DNA of 42,729 nt, taken from the NCBI RefSeq assembly GCF_001570605.1, contig NZ_BBXG01000033.1:1-42729 (forward strand), written 5' to 3'. The position numbers and the translations under genes are program-made. Source of the DNA: Herbidospora cretacea. Its GTDB lineage: Bacteria; Actinomycetota; Actinomycetes; Streptosporangiales; Streptosporangiaceae. Shown here piece after piece: positions 24,821-32,821 of the stretch (position 1 is its first letter; every line of letters starts with the position of its first letter). The notes below the pieces were generated by a model. It was given only the letters and a program-made list of their open reading frames with translations, was not told where the DNA came from and did not search any database.

Positions 24821-25552
24821 CCGGGCCAGGCCGAACTCGAAGGCGCCCGCCGGGTCGGTCGCGGCGTTGTAGGCCTCGCCGCTGGCGGTGCCGACCCGGC
24901 CGGCGAGCGGGTAGGCGGAGAAGTCGCCGACGGCGGCCAGGAACGGCTCGTGGGCCTTCCACCACTCCTCGTCGGTCATGCCGGTCTCCTGGGCCGCCCG
25001 TTCGGCCTCGACCACGCCCCGGGCGGCGCCGTGGACGTAGGCGCCGATGAGGGTCAGGACGTTGTCCATCTCCAGGTCGCTCAGGCCGACGCCCTCCAGG
25101 GCGGACAGTTCGTGCTCGTACTTGCCCAGCGTGCCGGGGCCCAGCGGGGGGCGGCTGACGGCCACCTGCAGGATCCACGGATGGCGGCGGTACATGGCCA
25201 GGTTGTCGCGGGCGATGCGCTCCACCCGCGCCCGCCAGCCCTGCGGCGTCGCGGCCTGGGCCCAGGCCTCCTTGTAGACCGTGTCGAGCATGACGTCGAT
25301 GAGCTCGGCCTTGCCCGGGACGTGGGTGTAGAGCGACATCGTGCCGACGCCGAGGTGCTCGGCGACCTTGCGCATCGACAGCGCGGCCAGGCCCTCGGCG
25401 TCGGCGACCTCGATCGCGGCGGTGATCACGCGGTCGGCGGTCAGGTCGGTGCGGCCCCTGCGGGGGGCGCGCTCCCGGGCGCGGGACGGGTCGCGCCACA
25501 GCAGCGCCAGCGTGCGGGCCGGGTCGCCCCGTCCGATGTATTCCGTGGTCAT
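24764..25552 (-). CDS. TetR-family regulator with tetracycline-repressor-type C-terminal domain
   Basis: 262 residues. The HTH is LTADRVITAAIEVADAEGLAALSMRKVAEHLGVGTMSLYTHVPGKAELIDVM (~35-90). The ligand domain RARVERIARDNLAMYRRHPWILQVAVSRPPLGPG belongs to the TetR_C class seen in TetR-like efflux repressors. It is divergent from an ABC drug-type transporter pair, and the 57-bp gap holds repeated GTACGG half-sites. Control of the transporter by ligand release is the natural model. Its 3' end overlaps the phosphatase gene. Confidence 0.9.
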   Translation of the reverse strand: MTTEYIGRGDPARTLALLWRDPSRARERAPRRGRTDLTADRVITAAIEVADAEGLAALSMRKVAEHLGVGTMSLYTHVPGKAELIDVMLDTVYKEAWAQAATPQGWRARVERIARDNLAMYRRHPWILQVAVSRPPLGPGTLGKYEHELSALEGVGLSDLEMDNVLTLIGAYVHGAARGVVEAERAAQETGMTDEEWWKAHEPFLAAVGDFSAYPLAGRVGTASGEAYNAATDPAGAFEFGLARLLDGIAVLVEGRFDGRVE

Positions 25553-25581
25553 GATCCCGCCAGCCTACTCAGACCACTTAT

Positions 25582-25608
25582 CCGTACGCCGTACGGTACG
25601 CTGTACGG
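25582..25608. promoter_or_regulatory. TetR operator in the divergent TetR/ABC region
   Basis: CCGTAC-GCC-GTACGG (25582-25596) is a perfect inverted repeat, followed by a further GTACGG at 25603-25608. It ends one base before the transporter ATG, and no ribosome site is present, so the ABC message may be leaderless. Confidence 0.7.
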
Positions 25609-25609
25609 T

Positions 25610-26545
25610 ATGACGTACACGATAGAGGCGCACGGGCTCGTCAAGCGCTTCGGCGCACGGGCCGCCCTCGACGGGTTCGACCTGTCGGTCCCGGAGGGGA
25701 CCGTCCACGGCCTGCTCGGCCCCAACGGGGCGGGCAAGACCACCGCGGTGCGGGTGCTGACCACCCTGCTGCGCCCCGACGCCGGCGCCGCCCGGGTGGC
25801 CGGGTTCGACGTGGTCCGCGACGGCGACCAGGTCCGCCGCCACATCGGCCTGGTGGGCCAGCACGCCGCGCTCGACGAGGTCCTGTCGGGCCGCGCCAAC
25901 CTGGAGATGTTCGGCCGGCTGTCCCACCTGCGCCCGGCCGCCGCCGCCCGCCGGGCCGGGGAGCTGCTCGACCGGTTCGGCCTGGGCGACACCGGCAAGA
26001 AGGCGGTGAAGAACTATTCGGGCGGGATGCGCCGCCGCCTGGACCTGGCGGCGGGGCTGATCCTGTCGCCGCCGGTGCTGTTCCTCGACGAGCCGACCAC
26101 GGGGCTGGACCCGCGCGGCCGGGCCGAGGTCTGGTCGGCCGTCCGCGACCTGGTCGCGCGGGGGACCACGGTGCTGCTGACCACGCAGTATCTGGAGGAG
26201 GCCGACCAGCTGGCCCACCGTGTCAGCGTCGTCCACGAGGGCCGCCAGGTCGCCGAGGGCACCCCGGAGGAGCTGAAGAAGACGGTGGGCGGCGACCGGG
26301 TGGAGATCGTCGTCCACGACCCGGCCGACCTCCCGGCGGCCGAGGCCCTGCTCGGCCCCAGCGCCCAGGGCGACCCCGACACCCGGCGGGTCAGCGCGCC
26401 CGCCTCCGACCGGATGGCGACGCTGACGAGGGTCGTGCAGGACCTGCGCGACAGCGGGATCGCGGCCGACGACGTCGCGATCCGCCGCCCCACCCTGGAC
26501 GAGGTCTTCCTCCACCTGACCAGTTCCGACAGGAGCCACGCATGA
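25610..26545 (+). CDS. ABC transporter ATP-binding protein, DrrA type
   Basis: 311 residues. Walker A GPNGAGKTTAV is near residue 38, the signature NYSGGMRRRLDLA near 137, Walker B PVLFLDEPTTGLDPRGRAEVW follows, and the switch His sits in LLTTQYLEEADQLAHRV. The C-terminal part (VSAPASDRMATLTRVVQDL, RRPTLDEVFLHLT) is the DrrA-type tail that couples to the permease. This family exports daunorubicin-like and other hydrophobic drugs. The stop overlaps the permease start as ATGA. The substrate is unknown. Confidence 0.92.
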   Translation: MTYTIEAHGLVKRFGARAALDGFDLSVPEGTVHGLLGPNGAGKTTAVRVLTTLLRPDAGAARVAGFDVVRDGDQVRRHIGLVGQHAALDEVLSGRANLEMFGRLSHLRPAAAARRAGELLDRFGLGDTGKKAVKNYSGGMRRRLDLAAGLILSPPVLFLDEPTTGLDPRGRAEVWSAVRDLVARGTTVLLTTQYLEEADQLAHRVSVVHEGRQVAEGTPEELKKTVGGDRVEIVVHDPADLPAAEALLGPSAQGDPDTRRVSAPASDRMATLTRVVQDLRDSGIAADDVAIRRPTLDEVFLHLTSSDRSHA

Positions 26546-27330
26546 ACCGTCTGACCTGGGCTTTCGCCGACGGCTGGACCGTCACCCGGCGCGAGTTCAC
26601 CCACTGGGGCGCCAACCCCGGCCAGCTCGTCGCGGGGCTGCTGTTCCCCGTCATGGTGGTGCTGCTGTTCGCCTACCTGCTGGGCGGCGGCATCGAGGTC
26701 CCCGACGGCGGCTACCGGGAGTTCCTGATGCCCGGCATGTTCGCGATGACGATGGTCTTCGGCCTGGAGGGCACCTTCACCTCGATCGGCAACGACGTCA
26801 CCAAGGGCGTCACCGACCGGTTCCGCTCCCTGCCGATGGCCTCCTCGGCCGTGGTGTCGGGCCGGGCGGCGGCCGACATGCTCACCACGGTCCTGGCCCT
26901 GGCGGTGCTGATCGCCTCCGGGCTGGCGATCGGCTGGCGCGCCCACAACGGCCTGGCCGGCGCGGCGGCGGCGGTCGGGCTGCTGCTGTGGCTGCGCTTC
27001 GCGCTGCTGTGGACGGGCATCTGGCTGGGCCTGAAGATCCGCAACCCGGAGGCCGTGATGGCCATCCAGATCCTGGTGTGGCCGATCGGCTTCCTGTCCA
27101 GCGCCATCACCTCGCCGGCGACGATGCCGGGCTGGCTGGGCGCGATCGCCGACTGGAACCCGCTGTCGTCCACGGCGGCGGCGGCCCGGGAGCTGTTCGG
27201 CAACCCGGGCTGGCCCAACGACACCTGGGCGGCGGCGCACGCGGTGGAGCTGGCCCTGGTGTGGCCGCTGGTCATCACGCTGGTCTTCGCGCCGCTGTCG
27301 GTGCGCGCCTACCGGAACCTGTCTCGCTAG
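26542..27330 (+). CDS. ABC-2 type permease, DrrB type
   Basis: 262 residues with six predicted membrane helices, e.g. LVAGLLFPVMVVLLFAYLL and TVLALAVLIASGLAIGW. DVTKGVTDRFRSLPMASSAVV is the conserved cytoplasmic loop that docks on the ATPase in ABC-2/DrrB permeases. GWLGAIADWNPLSSTAAAARELFGNP is the characteristic region before the last helix. It forms the membrane half of the exporter with the preceding ATPase, to which it is joined by an ATGA overlap. It probably pumps a lipophilic drug sensed by the TetR protein. Confidence 0.92.
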   Translation: MNRLTWAFADGWTVTRREFTHWGANPGQLVAGLLFPVMVVLLFAYLLGGGIEVPDGGYREFLMPGMFAMTMVFGLEGTFTSIGNDVTKGVTDRFRSLPMASSAVVSGRAAADMLTTVLALAVLIASGLAIGWRAHNGLAGAAAAVGLLLWLRFALLWTGIWLGLKIRNPEAVMAIQILVWPIGFLSSAITSPATMPGWLGAIADWNPLSSTAAAARELFGNPGWPNDTWAAAHAVELALVWPLVITLVFAPLSVRAYRNLSR

Positions 27331-27340
27331 GCTGACCGGC

Positions 27341-28072
27341 ATGGCACACGAGTTCGAGGTCCGTGAGGAAATCGTCCTGCCCGCCACTCCCGAGGAGGTG
27401 TGGGAGGCGATCGCGACGGGGCCGGGGGTCGACTCGTGGTTCATGGGCGCCAACGACTTCGAGCCCGGGGTCGGCGGCGCCGGCCGCCAGACGGTGGCCG
27501 GGTTCACCACCCACGCCACCGTCACCGGCTGGGATCCGGGCGAGCGGCTGGCGTTCACGACCGACACCGGCGCCGACGGGTCGTTCATGGCCTTCGAATA
27601 CCTGCTGGAGGGCCGCGGCGGCGGCAGCACGGTCCTGCGGTTCGTCCACTCCGGCCTGCTGACCGGCGACTGGGAGGACCAGTACGACGCCCTGTCCTCG
27701 GGCGACGGCCTCTACCTGCGCAAACTGCACGCCTATCTGACGCATTTCCCGGGCCGGGTGGCCGACTACGCGCTGTTCGAGATCGGCCGCCCCACCCCCG
27801 ATGCCGCGAGGGTGTGGGCGGCCTTTCTCGACGCCTTCTCCCTGGGGCAGCCACCGGAGAAGGGCCGTGTCAGCGTTCCCGGGCTGAACCCCGACGACGC
27901 TCAGGTCGTGTTCGCCGAGTCGGGGTTCCTGTGCGTGGTGACCGCGACGTCGATGGTGACGCTCGTCCACGGCTACCGCGACGCCGTCGTCGCGGAGTAC
28001 CACGCCTTCCCCGGGGAGGTCCCCGAGGCCCAGGCCGTGGCGGCCTGGCGGAACTGGCTGGAGACGGTCTAG
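27341..28072 (+). CDS. SRPBCC-domain (AHSA1-like) protein
   Basis: 243 residues. The start EFEVREEIVLPATPEEVWEAIATGPGVDSWFMGA is the SRPBCC/START-like lipid-cavity fold of the AHSA1 group, continued by GWDPGERLAFTTD and TVLRFVHSGLLTGDWEDQYDAL. A second half of about 90 residues follows (FSLGQPPEKGRVSVPGLNPDDAQVVF). It starts 11 bases after the permease stop, so it may be cotranscribed with the exporter, where it could bind a hydrophobic ligand. The ligand is unknown. The stop codon lies in a 9-bp tandem repeat. Confidence 0.8.
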   Translation: MAHEFEVREEIVLPATPEEVWEAIATGPGVDSWFMGANDFEPGVGGAGRQTVAGFTTHATVTGWDPGERLAFTTDTGADGSFMAFEYLLEGRGGGSTVLRFVHSGLLTGDWEDQYDALSSGDGLYLRKLHAYLTHFPGRVADYALFEIGRPTPDAARVWAAFLDAFSLGQPPEKGRVSVPGLNPDDAQVVFAESGFLCVVTATSMVTLVHGYRDAVVAEYHAFPGEVPEAQAVAAWRNWLETV

Positions 28073-28092
28073 CCGGTCTAGCCGGTCTAGCC
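28066..28092 (+). repeat. Three tandem copies of a 9-bp unit (GGTCTAGCC)
   Basis: GGTCTAGCC is repeated exactly three times, with a partial fourth (GGTGTAG). The repeats supply the stop of the SRPBCC gene and run into the stop of the convergent CHAP gene. CTAG is rare in such GC-rich DNA. Confidence 0.8.
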
Positions 28093-28779
28093 GGTGTAGA
28101 CGGGGTAGCCGTAGCCGACGACGTCGGCGGTCTGCCGTTCGCGGACCTCGACCACGCCGTTGCCGGTGTTGCCCTCGACGGTCTCGATGGTGCCGTCGCC
28201 GTTGTCCTTGATGACGAAGCCGACGTGCTGGATGTCGTGGATGTCCTTGCCGCCGTTCCAGTCGAAGAACACCACGGCGCCGGGCTGGGCGCTGGTGCCC
28301 CAGCGGTTGTTCTGGCGGAACCACTCGGCGTGCTGGACGGTGTAGGCGTCCTCGCCCATGACGGGGCTGATGCCGAGCTGGTTGCCGACCCAGCTGACGA
28401 ACATGTCGCACCAGGGGGCGTTGCGGTAGGCCCAGCGGTTGCCGCCGTCGCGGGCGACGGTCTCGCCGGCGCGCTCGGAGTTCATGTACCAGTCGTGGAA
28501 CTTGGTGCCGCCGCCGTAGATGTTCTCGCTGATGCCGACCTGGCTGGTGGCGAGGTGGAGCACCTGCTGCGCGCTGACCTTGGGCAGTCGCTTGGCGACC
28601 TCCAGCAGGGGGCTGTAGGCCGCCACTCCCTCGGGGGCCGTGCCCGCGGGGGCGGCGGCCTCGGCGTGGGCGACGGCCGGGGTCAGGTCGACCATGGCGA
28701 TGGTGCCGCCGGTGACCAGGGTGGACGTCATCACGCCGGAGAGCAGGACAGCGCGGATACCAGGTTTGGGGGCTCGCAT
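28087..28779 (-). CDS. Secreted CHAP-domain peptidoglycan hydrolase
   Basis: 230 residues with a signal peptide (RAVLLSGVMTSTLVTGG to VAHAEA). The CHAP domain has its nucleophile in NAPWCDMFVSWVGNQLG, the His in IQHVGFVIKDNGDG and the third residue in IETVEGNTGNGV. VLHLATSQVGISENIYGGG is the usual lead-in. CHAP enzymes cut peptide or amide bonds in peptidoglycan. AGGAG precedes the ATG by about 12 bases. A ydaO-type riboswitch fills the leader, tying expression to c-di-AMP, as is known for resuscitation and cell-wall hydrolases of actinomycetes. Confidence 0.88.
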   Translation of the reverse strand: MRAPKPGIRAVLLSGVMTSTLVTGGTIAMVDLTPAVAHAEAAAPAGTAPEGVAAYSPLLEVAKRLPKVSAQQVLHLATSQVGISENIYGGGTKFHDWYMNSERAGETVARDGGNRWAYRNAPWCDMFVSWVGNQLGISPVMGEDAYTVQHAEWFRQNNRWGTSAQPGAVVFFDWNGGKDIHDIQHVGFVIKDNGDGTIETVEGNTGNGVVEVRERQTADVVGYGYPVYTG

Positions 28780-28799
28780 GGGTGGGGTTGACTCCTTGC

Positions 28800-28983
28800 T
28801 TCCATGCCGCCTACCGGGTTAGCTGACGGATTCGGGCGTGGAAGCCGCCCTACGGCCTGTCCTGAGGGGGTAACAGGCCGATTCACCCCAGAGGACCCGG
28901 TGGTGTGCTTGGTGATCGGGAGAGGGATCACCGGGTCCTCGCTGGTTCCCCGGTTCCGCGCGGGGCGCGCGGATTCGGCGATC
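28800..28983 (-). ncRNA. ydaO-type cyclic di-AMP riboswitch
   Basis: On the minus strand the conserved blocks appear in order: CGCCGAATCC with a GCGCG hairpin and GGAACCGGGGAACC (28982-28944), GGGGTGAATCGG (28889-28878), GTAGGGCGGC (near 28853), and CCGTCAGCTAACCCGG then TAGGCGG (28830-28807). It ends about 20 bases before the CHAP gene start. This class normally turns expression off when c-di-AMP is high. The match to the class is by eye but long and ordered. Confidence 0.88.
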
Positions 28984-28999
28984 TCTAGTTGTCTGCCTT

Positions 29000-29036
29000 A
29001 GGCGGCCGACCTGCGGTAATGCAGGTCACACCGCCT
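29000..29036. other. Two-level stem-loop upstream of the riboswitch
   Basis: GACCTGC-GGTAAT-GCAGGTC (29008-29027) is a perfect hairpin nested inside AGGCGG/CCGCCT (29000-29005 and 29031-29036). It lies after the serine-hydrolase gene end, so it may be its terminator. It may instead lie in the CHAP leader, since a possible TTGACC promoter box is further up near 29080. Confidence 0.55.
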
Positions 29037-29109
29037 CGAGTTCCCCAGAAGGTAGTACAACTCCCCAAAACGGTCAAACTTGGACAATCAACTCATGGTG
29101 GGGGTAACG

Positions 29110-30450
29110 TCAGCGCCACCCGCCGGGGTCCACCCCGCCGGGCACCGGTCCGGGCGGGCCGTAGGGCTCCCGGGTGAAGACGAACGTGTTGAGATCGAGG
29201 TGAACACCCTCGCCGGTGCGGACCACGCGCAGCGTCTCGCCGGCGTAGTAGCCGTCCAGGCCCAGCCAGGTCCCGTCGGCGAGCGCGGCGAAGCGGGAGG
29301 CGCGCCCGGTCTCGCCGATCGGCGTCAGGGCCAGGCCCCGGCCCGGCAGGGCCCGCATCACATAGGCGGCCGGCCCCCAGTACCAGGGGCCGGTCAACGC
29401 CAGCAGGTCCTCGTCGATGGGCGAGGGCCGCCACTCGGCCGGCAGCGGCGGCTCGTGCTCGTCGAGGATGTCGAGCAGGTCGCCCGTCAGCGTGCCTCGC
29501 ACGCCGGTGGTGGTGTTGGCCATGAACAGCACGCCGACGCCGTCGGCGGGGTCGGCCCACACGGTGGACAGGAACCCGGGCATCGACCCGCCGTGCCCGG
29601 CCAGGCGCCGCCCGTTGTGGCGGCGCAGCTGGATGCCCAGCCCGTAGCCGGAGGTCCAGGCGGGGCCGTCTTCGACGGTGGCCGGTTCGCGCATCTCGGC
29701 CATCGTGGCCGGGCGCAGGATCCCGGCGCCGTCACCGGCCACGAAGATCGTCCAGCGGGCCAGGTCGGCCGGGGTGCACCAGAACTGCCCGGCGGGGGCC
29801 AGCGCGACCGCGTCGTGCTCGGGCTCGGGCAGCAGCACGTCGGCCCACGGGTGCACGGCGTAGCCGTCGGCGTGCGGGGCGCGCGGCCGCTCGGTCGTGT
29901 CGCGCATGCCCAGCGGGGCCAGCACCTCCTCCTGGACGACCTGGGCCCACCCCCGGCCCCGCTTGCGCGCCACCACCTCGCCGAGCAGGCCGAAGCCGAC
30001 GTTGGAGTAGTGGAAGCGCCGCCCCGGCCGGTGGCGGCTGGTCATCGGGTCGAGCATCGCCACCAGGTCGGCCATCGGCACGCCGGGCGTCCGCTCCCAC
30101 CACTCGCCGGGCGGCTCGGCCGTCAGCCCCGCGGTGTGGGACAGCAGCTGGGCGATCGTCACCTCACCGGCGGGGGTGCCCGGCAGGTGTTTGTCCAGCG
30201 GGTCGAGCAGGTCCAGGAGACCTTCGTCGCGCAGCCGCATGACCGCCACGGCGACCATGCTCTTGGTGATCGACCCGATCCGGAACTGCGTCGAGGCGGT
30301 GGGCGGGGCCTCGCCCACCCGGCCCCGGTAGCCCGACCAGATCAGCTCGCCGCCGCGCACCAGCGCGACCGCCAGGGCGGGGACGCGAGCGGTGGCCTGC
30401 TCGGTGGCCACGCGTAGCGCCAGGGCGCGCGCCGTACTCTCCAAGACCAT
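29110..30450 (-). CDS. Serine hydrolase of the class C beta-lactamase family
   Basis: 446 residues. STQFRIGSITKSMVAVAVM holds the SxxK motif (Ser ~60), RRFHYSNVGFGLLGEVV the YxN motif, and RRLAGHGGSMPGFLSTV the HGG (KTG-like) motif. After the catalytic domain a C-terminal lipocalin-like part follows (LLALTGPWYWGPAAYVMR, WLGLDGYYAGETLRVV). No signal peptide is seen, which points to a cytoplasmic esterase or peptidase rather than a secreted beta-lactamase. It is divergent from recD2, with 30 bases between starts. The substrate is unknown. Confidence 0.88.
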   Translation of the reverse strand: MVLESTARALALRVATEQATARVPALAVALVRGGELIWSGYRGRVGEAPPTASTQFRIGSITKSMVAVAVMRLRDEGLLDLLDPLDKHLPGTPAGEVTIAQLLSHTAGLTAEPPGEWWERTPGVPMADLVAMLDPMTSRHRPGRRFHYSNVGFGLLGEVVARKRGRGWAQVVQEEVLAPLGMRDTTERPRAPHADGYAVHPWADVLLPEPEHDAVALAPAGQFWCTPADLARWTIFVAGDGAGILRPATMAEMREPATVEDGPAWTSGYGLGIQLRRHNGRRLAGHGGSMPGFLSTVWADPADGVGVLFMANTTTGVRGTLTGDLLDILDEHEPPLPAEWRPSPIDEDLLALTGPWYWGPAAYVMRALPGRGLALTPIGETGRASRFAALADGTWLGLDGYYAGETLRVVRTGEGVHLDLNTFVFTREPYGPPGPVPGGVDPGGWR

Positions 30451-30480
30451 GGGGCCAGGCTATGGTCTACGCTCTGGCGC

Positions 30481-32670
30481 GTGGAATCGGGCTCCGTCAT
30501 CGAGGCCGTCCTCGAACGGATCACCTACGCCAACGAGGAGACCGGCTACACCATCGCGCGGGTGGCCACCGAACGGTCGGGCGCCGACCTGCTGACGGTG
30601 GTGGGCCCGCTGCTGGGCGCCCAGCCGGGCGAGTCGCTGCGGCTGACCGGCCGCTGGACCTCCCACCCGCGCTACGGCAGGCAGTTCGAGGTGTGGTCGT
30701 ACACCACCGTGCTCCCGGCGACGATCGCCGGCATCCAGCGCTACCTCGGCTCCGGGCTGATCAAGGGCATCGGGCCGAAGATGGCCGAGCGCATCACCGT
30801 CCACTTCGGCGTCGACACCCTGCGCGTCATCGAGCAGGAGCCTGCCCGCCTGGTCGAGGTGCCCGGCCTGGGCCCCAAACGGACCAGGATGATCGCGGCC
30901 GCGTGGGAGGAGCAGAAGGTCATCAAAGAGGTGATGATCTTCCTGCAGGGGGTGGGCGTCTCCACCTCCATCGCGGTCCGCATCTTCAAGCAGTACGGCG
31001 ACACCTCCATCGAGGTCGTGCGCGCCGAGCCCTACCGGCTGGCCGACGACGTGTGGGGCATCGGCTTCAAGACCGCCGACACCATCGCCCAGGCGGTCGG
31101 CATCGCCGCCGACAGCCCCGAGCGGGTCAAGGCCGGCCTGCGCTACACCCTGTCCCAGGCCGCCGACGACGGCCACGTCTACCTCCCGGCCCCCAACCTG
31201 GTCGCCGACGCCGTGAAGATCCTCGGCCTGGAGGCCGAGCTGGTCGCCCGCTGCCTGGAGGAACTCGTCGCCGAGGAAGGGGTGGTCCGGGAGGAGATCC
31301 CGGTCGCCGAGGGGACCGTCCCGGCGATCTACCTGGTGCCCTTCCACCGCGCCGAACGCTCCCTGGCCACCACCGTGCTGACCCTGCTGCGCTCCTCCCG
31401 CGACCGGCTGAAAGCCTTCGCCGACGTCGACTGGCCCGCCGCCCTGACGTGGCTGAAGACCCAGACCGGCGCCGACCTGGCCAAGGAGCAGGACCAGGCG
31501 GTCCGGCTGGCGCTGACCGAGAAGGTCGCGGTGCTGACCGGCGGCCCCGGCTGCGGCAAGAGCTTCACCGTCCGCTCCATCGTCACCCTGGCCCGCGCCA
31601 AACGCGCCAAGGTCATCCTGGCCGCCCCGACCGGCCGGGCGGCCAAACGCCTGGCCGAGCTGACCGGCCACGAGGCCACCACCGTCCACCGCCTGCTCCA
31701 GCTGCGGCCCGGCGGCGACCCGACCTTCGACCGCGACAACCCCCTGGACGCCGACCTGGTCGTCGTCGACGAGGCCTCGATGCTGGACCTGCTGCTGGCC
31801 AACAAGCTGGCCAAGGCGGTCGCGCCGGGCGCGCACCTGCTGTTCGTCGGCGACGTCGACCAGCTCCCCTCGGTCGGCGCGGGGGAGGTGCTGCGCGACC
31901 TGCTGGCCGCCCCGGACGTGCCGCGGGTGCGGCTGACGCAGATCTTCCGCCAGGCCCAGCAGTCGGGCGTGGTCGTCAACGCCCACCGCGTCAACGGCGG
32001 CCGGCTGCCGCTGGTGCGGGAGTTCCCCGACTTCTTCCTGTTCCCGGCCGAGGACCCCGACGAGATCGCCGCCCTGACCGTCGACGTGGTCGCCCAGCGC
32101 ATCCCGGGCCGGTTCGGGCTCAACCCGCGCCGCGACGTCCAGGTCCTGGCCCCCATGCACCGCGGCGCGGCCGGGGCGGGGGCGCTCAACGGGGCGCTGC
32201 AGGAGGCGCTCACGCCCTTCCGGGAGGGGATGCCCGAACGCCGCTACGGCGGGCGGGTCTTCCGCGTCGGCGACAAGGTCACCCAGTTGCGCAACAACTA
32301 CGACAAGGGCGTGGCCGGCGTCTTCAACGGCACCGTCGGCGTGGTGACCGCGATCATTCCCGAGGACCACAAACTGACCGTCCTGACCGACGAGGACGAG
32401 AGCGTCGACTACAGCTTCGACGAACTGGACGAACTCGCCCACGCCTATGCCGTGTCCATCCATAGGTCACAAGGGTCGGAATATCCGGCGGTGGTGATTC
32501 CGTTGGCGACTTCCGCATGGATGATGCTGCAGCGGAACCTGCTCTACACGGCGATCACCCGGGCCAAACGCCTGGTCGTCGTGGTGGGGTCACGCCGGGC
32601 GCTCGGCCAGGCCGTCCGCGTGAAAGGCGCCGGACGCCGGCACACCGGCCTCACCCACCGGCTGCTCTGA
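30481..32670 (+). CDS. recD2: RecD2-like 5'-3' DNA helicase (SF1B)
   Basis: 729 residues. The long N-terminal part has IARVATERSGADLLTVVGPLLG and helix-hairpin-helix units (GIQRYLGSGLIKGIGPKMAERI, LVEVPGLGPKRTRMIAAAWEE). The motor domain follows with Walker A VLTGGPGCGKSFTVRSI, TGRAAKRLAELTGHEATTVHRLL, DLVVVDEASMLDLLL and GDVDQLPSVGAGEVLRDLL. The C-terminal motif is AYAVSIHRSQGSEYPAVVIPL then LLYTAITRAKRLVVVVG. RecD2 proteins act outside RecBCD in repair and replication fidelity. The GTG at 30481 fits the family start. Length is typical. Confidence 0.93.
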   Translation: MESGSVIEAVLERITYANEETGYTIARVATERSGADLLTVVGPLLGAQPGESLRLTGRWTSHPRYGRQFEVWSYTTVLPATIAGIQRYLGSGLIKGIGPKMAERITVHFGVDTLRVIEQEPARLVEVPGLGPKRTRMIAAAWEEQKVIKEVMIFLQGVGVSTSIAVRIFKQYGDTSIEVVRAEPYRLADDVWGIGFKTADTIAQAVGIAADSPERVKAGLRYTLSQAADDGHVYLPAPNLVADAVKILGLEAELVARCLEELVAEEGVVREEIPVAEGTVPAIYLVPFHRAERSLATTVLTLLRSSRDRLKAFADVDWPAALTWLKTQTGADLAKEQDQAVRLALTEKVAVLTGGPGCGKSFTVRSIVTLARAKRAKVILAAPTGRAAKRLAELTGHEATTVHRLLQLRPGGDPTFDRDNPLDADLVVVDEASMLDLLLANKLAKAVAPGAHLLFVGDVDQLPSVGAGEVLRDLLAAPDVPRVRLTQIFRQAQQSGVVVNAHRVNGGRLPLVREFPDFFLFPAEDPDEIAALTVDVVAQRIPGRFGLNPRRDVQVLAPMHRGAAGAGALNGALQEALTPFREGMPERRYGGRVFRVGDKVTQLRNNYDKGVAGVFNGTVGVVTAIIPEDHKLTVLTDEDESVDYSFDELDELAHAYAVSIHRSQGSEYPAVVIPLATSAWMMLQRNLLYTAITRAKRLVVVVGSRRALGQAVRVKGAGRRHTGLTHRLL

Positions 32671-32732
32671 CCGGCCGCTCCACCCGGGGTCTTACTCCCA
32701 GGTCACGACCCGCTTGTCGCATCGCTACCGAA

Positions 32733-32765
32733 TTGTGAGTCAAGTCAGCCGAAAGTGGCTCACAA
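32733..32765. promoter_or_regulatory. Inverted repeat in the L,D-transpeptidase upstream region
   Basis: TTGTGAG (32733-32739) and CTCACAA (32759-32765) are exact complements, with GCC/GGC also able to pair inside. The site lies about 57 bases before the start codon and could be an operator or a leader hairpin. Confidence 0.45.
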
Positions 32766-32821
32766 GCCAGGTAAGCCCTAATAGGGTTTTGTACGCGCTT
32801 TGCCACTGTGGGGGAGTAGTT

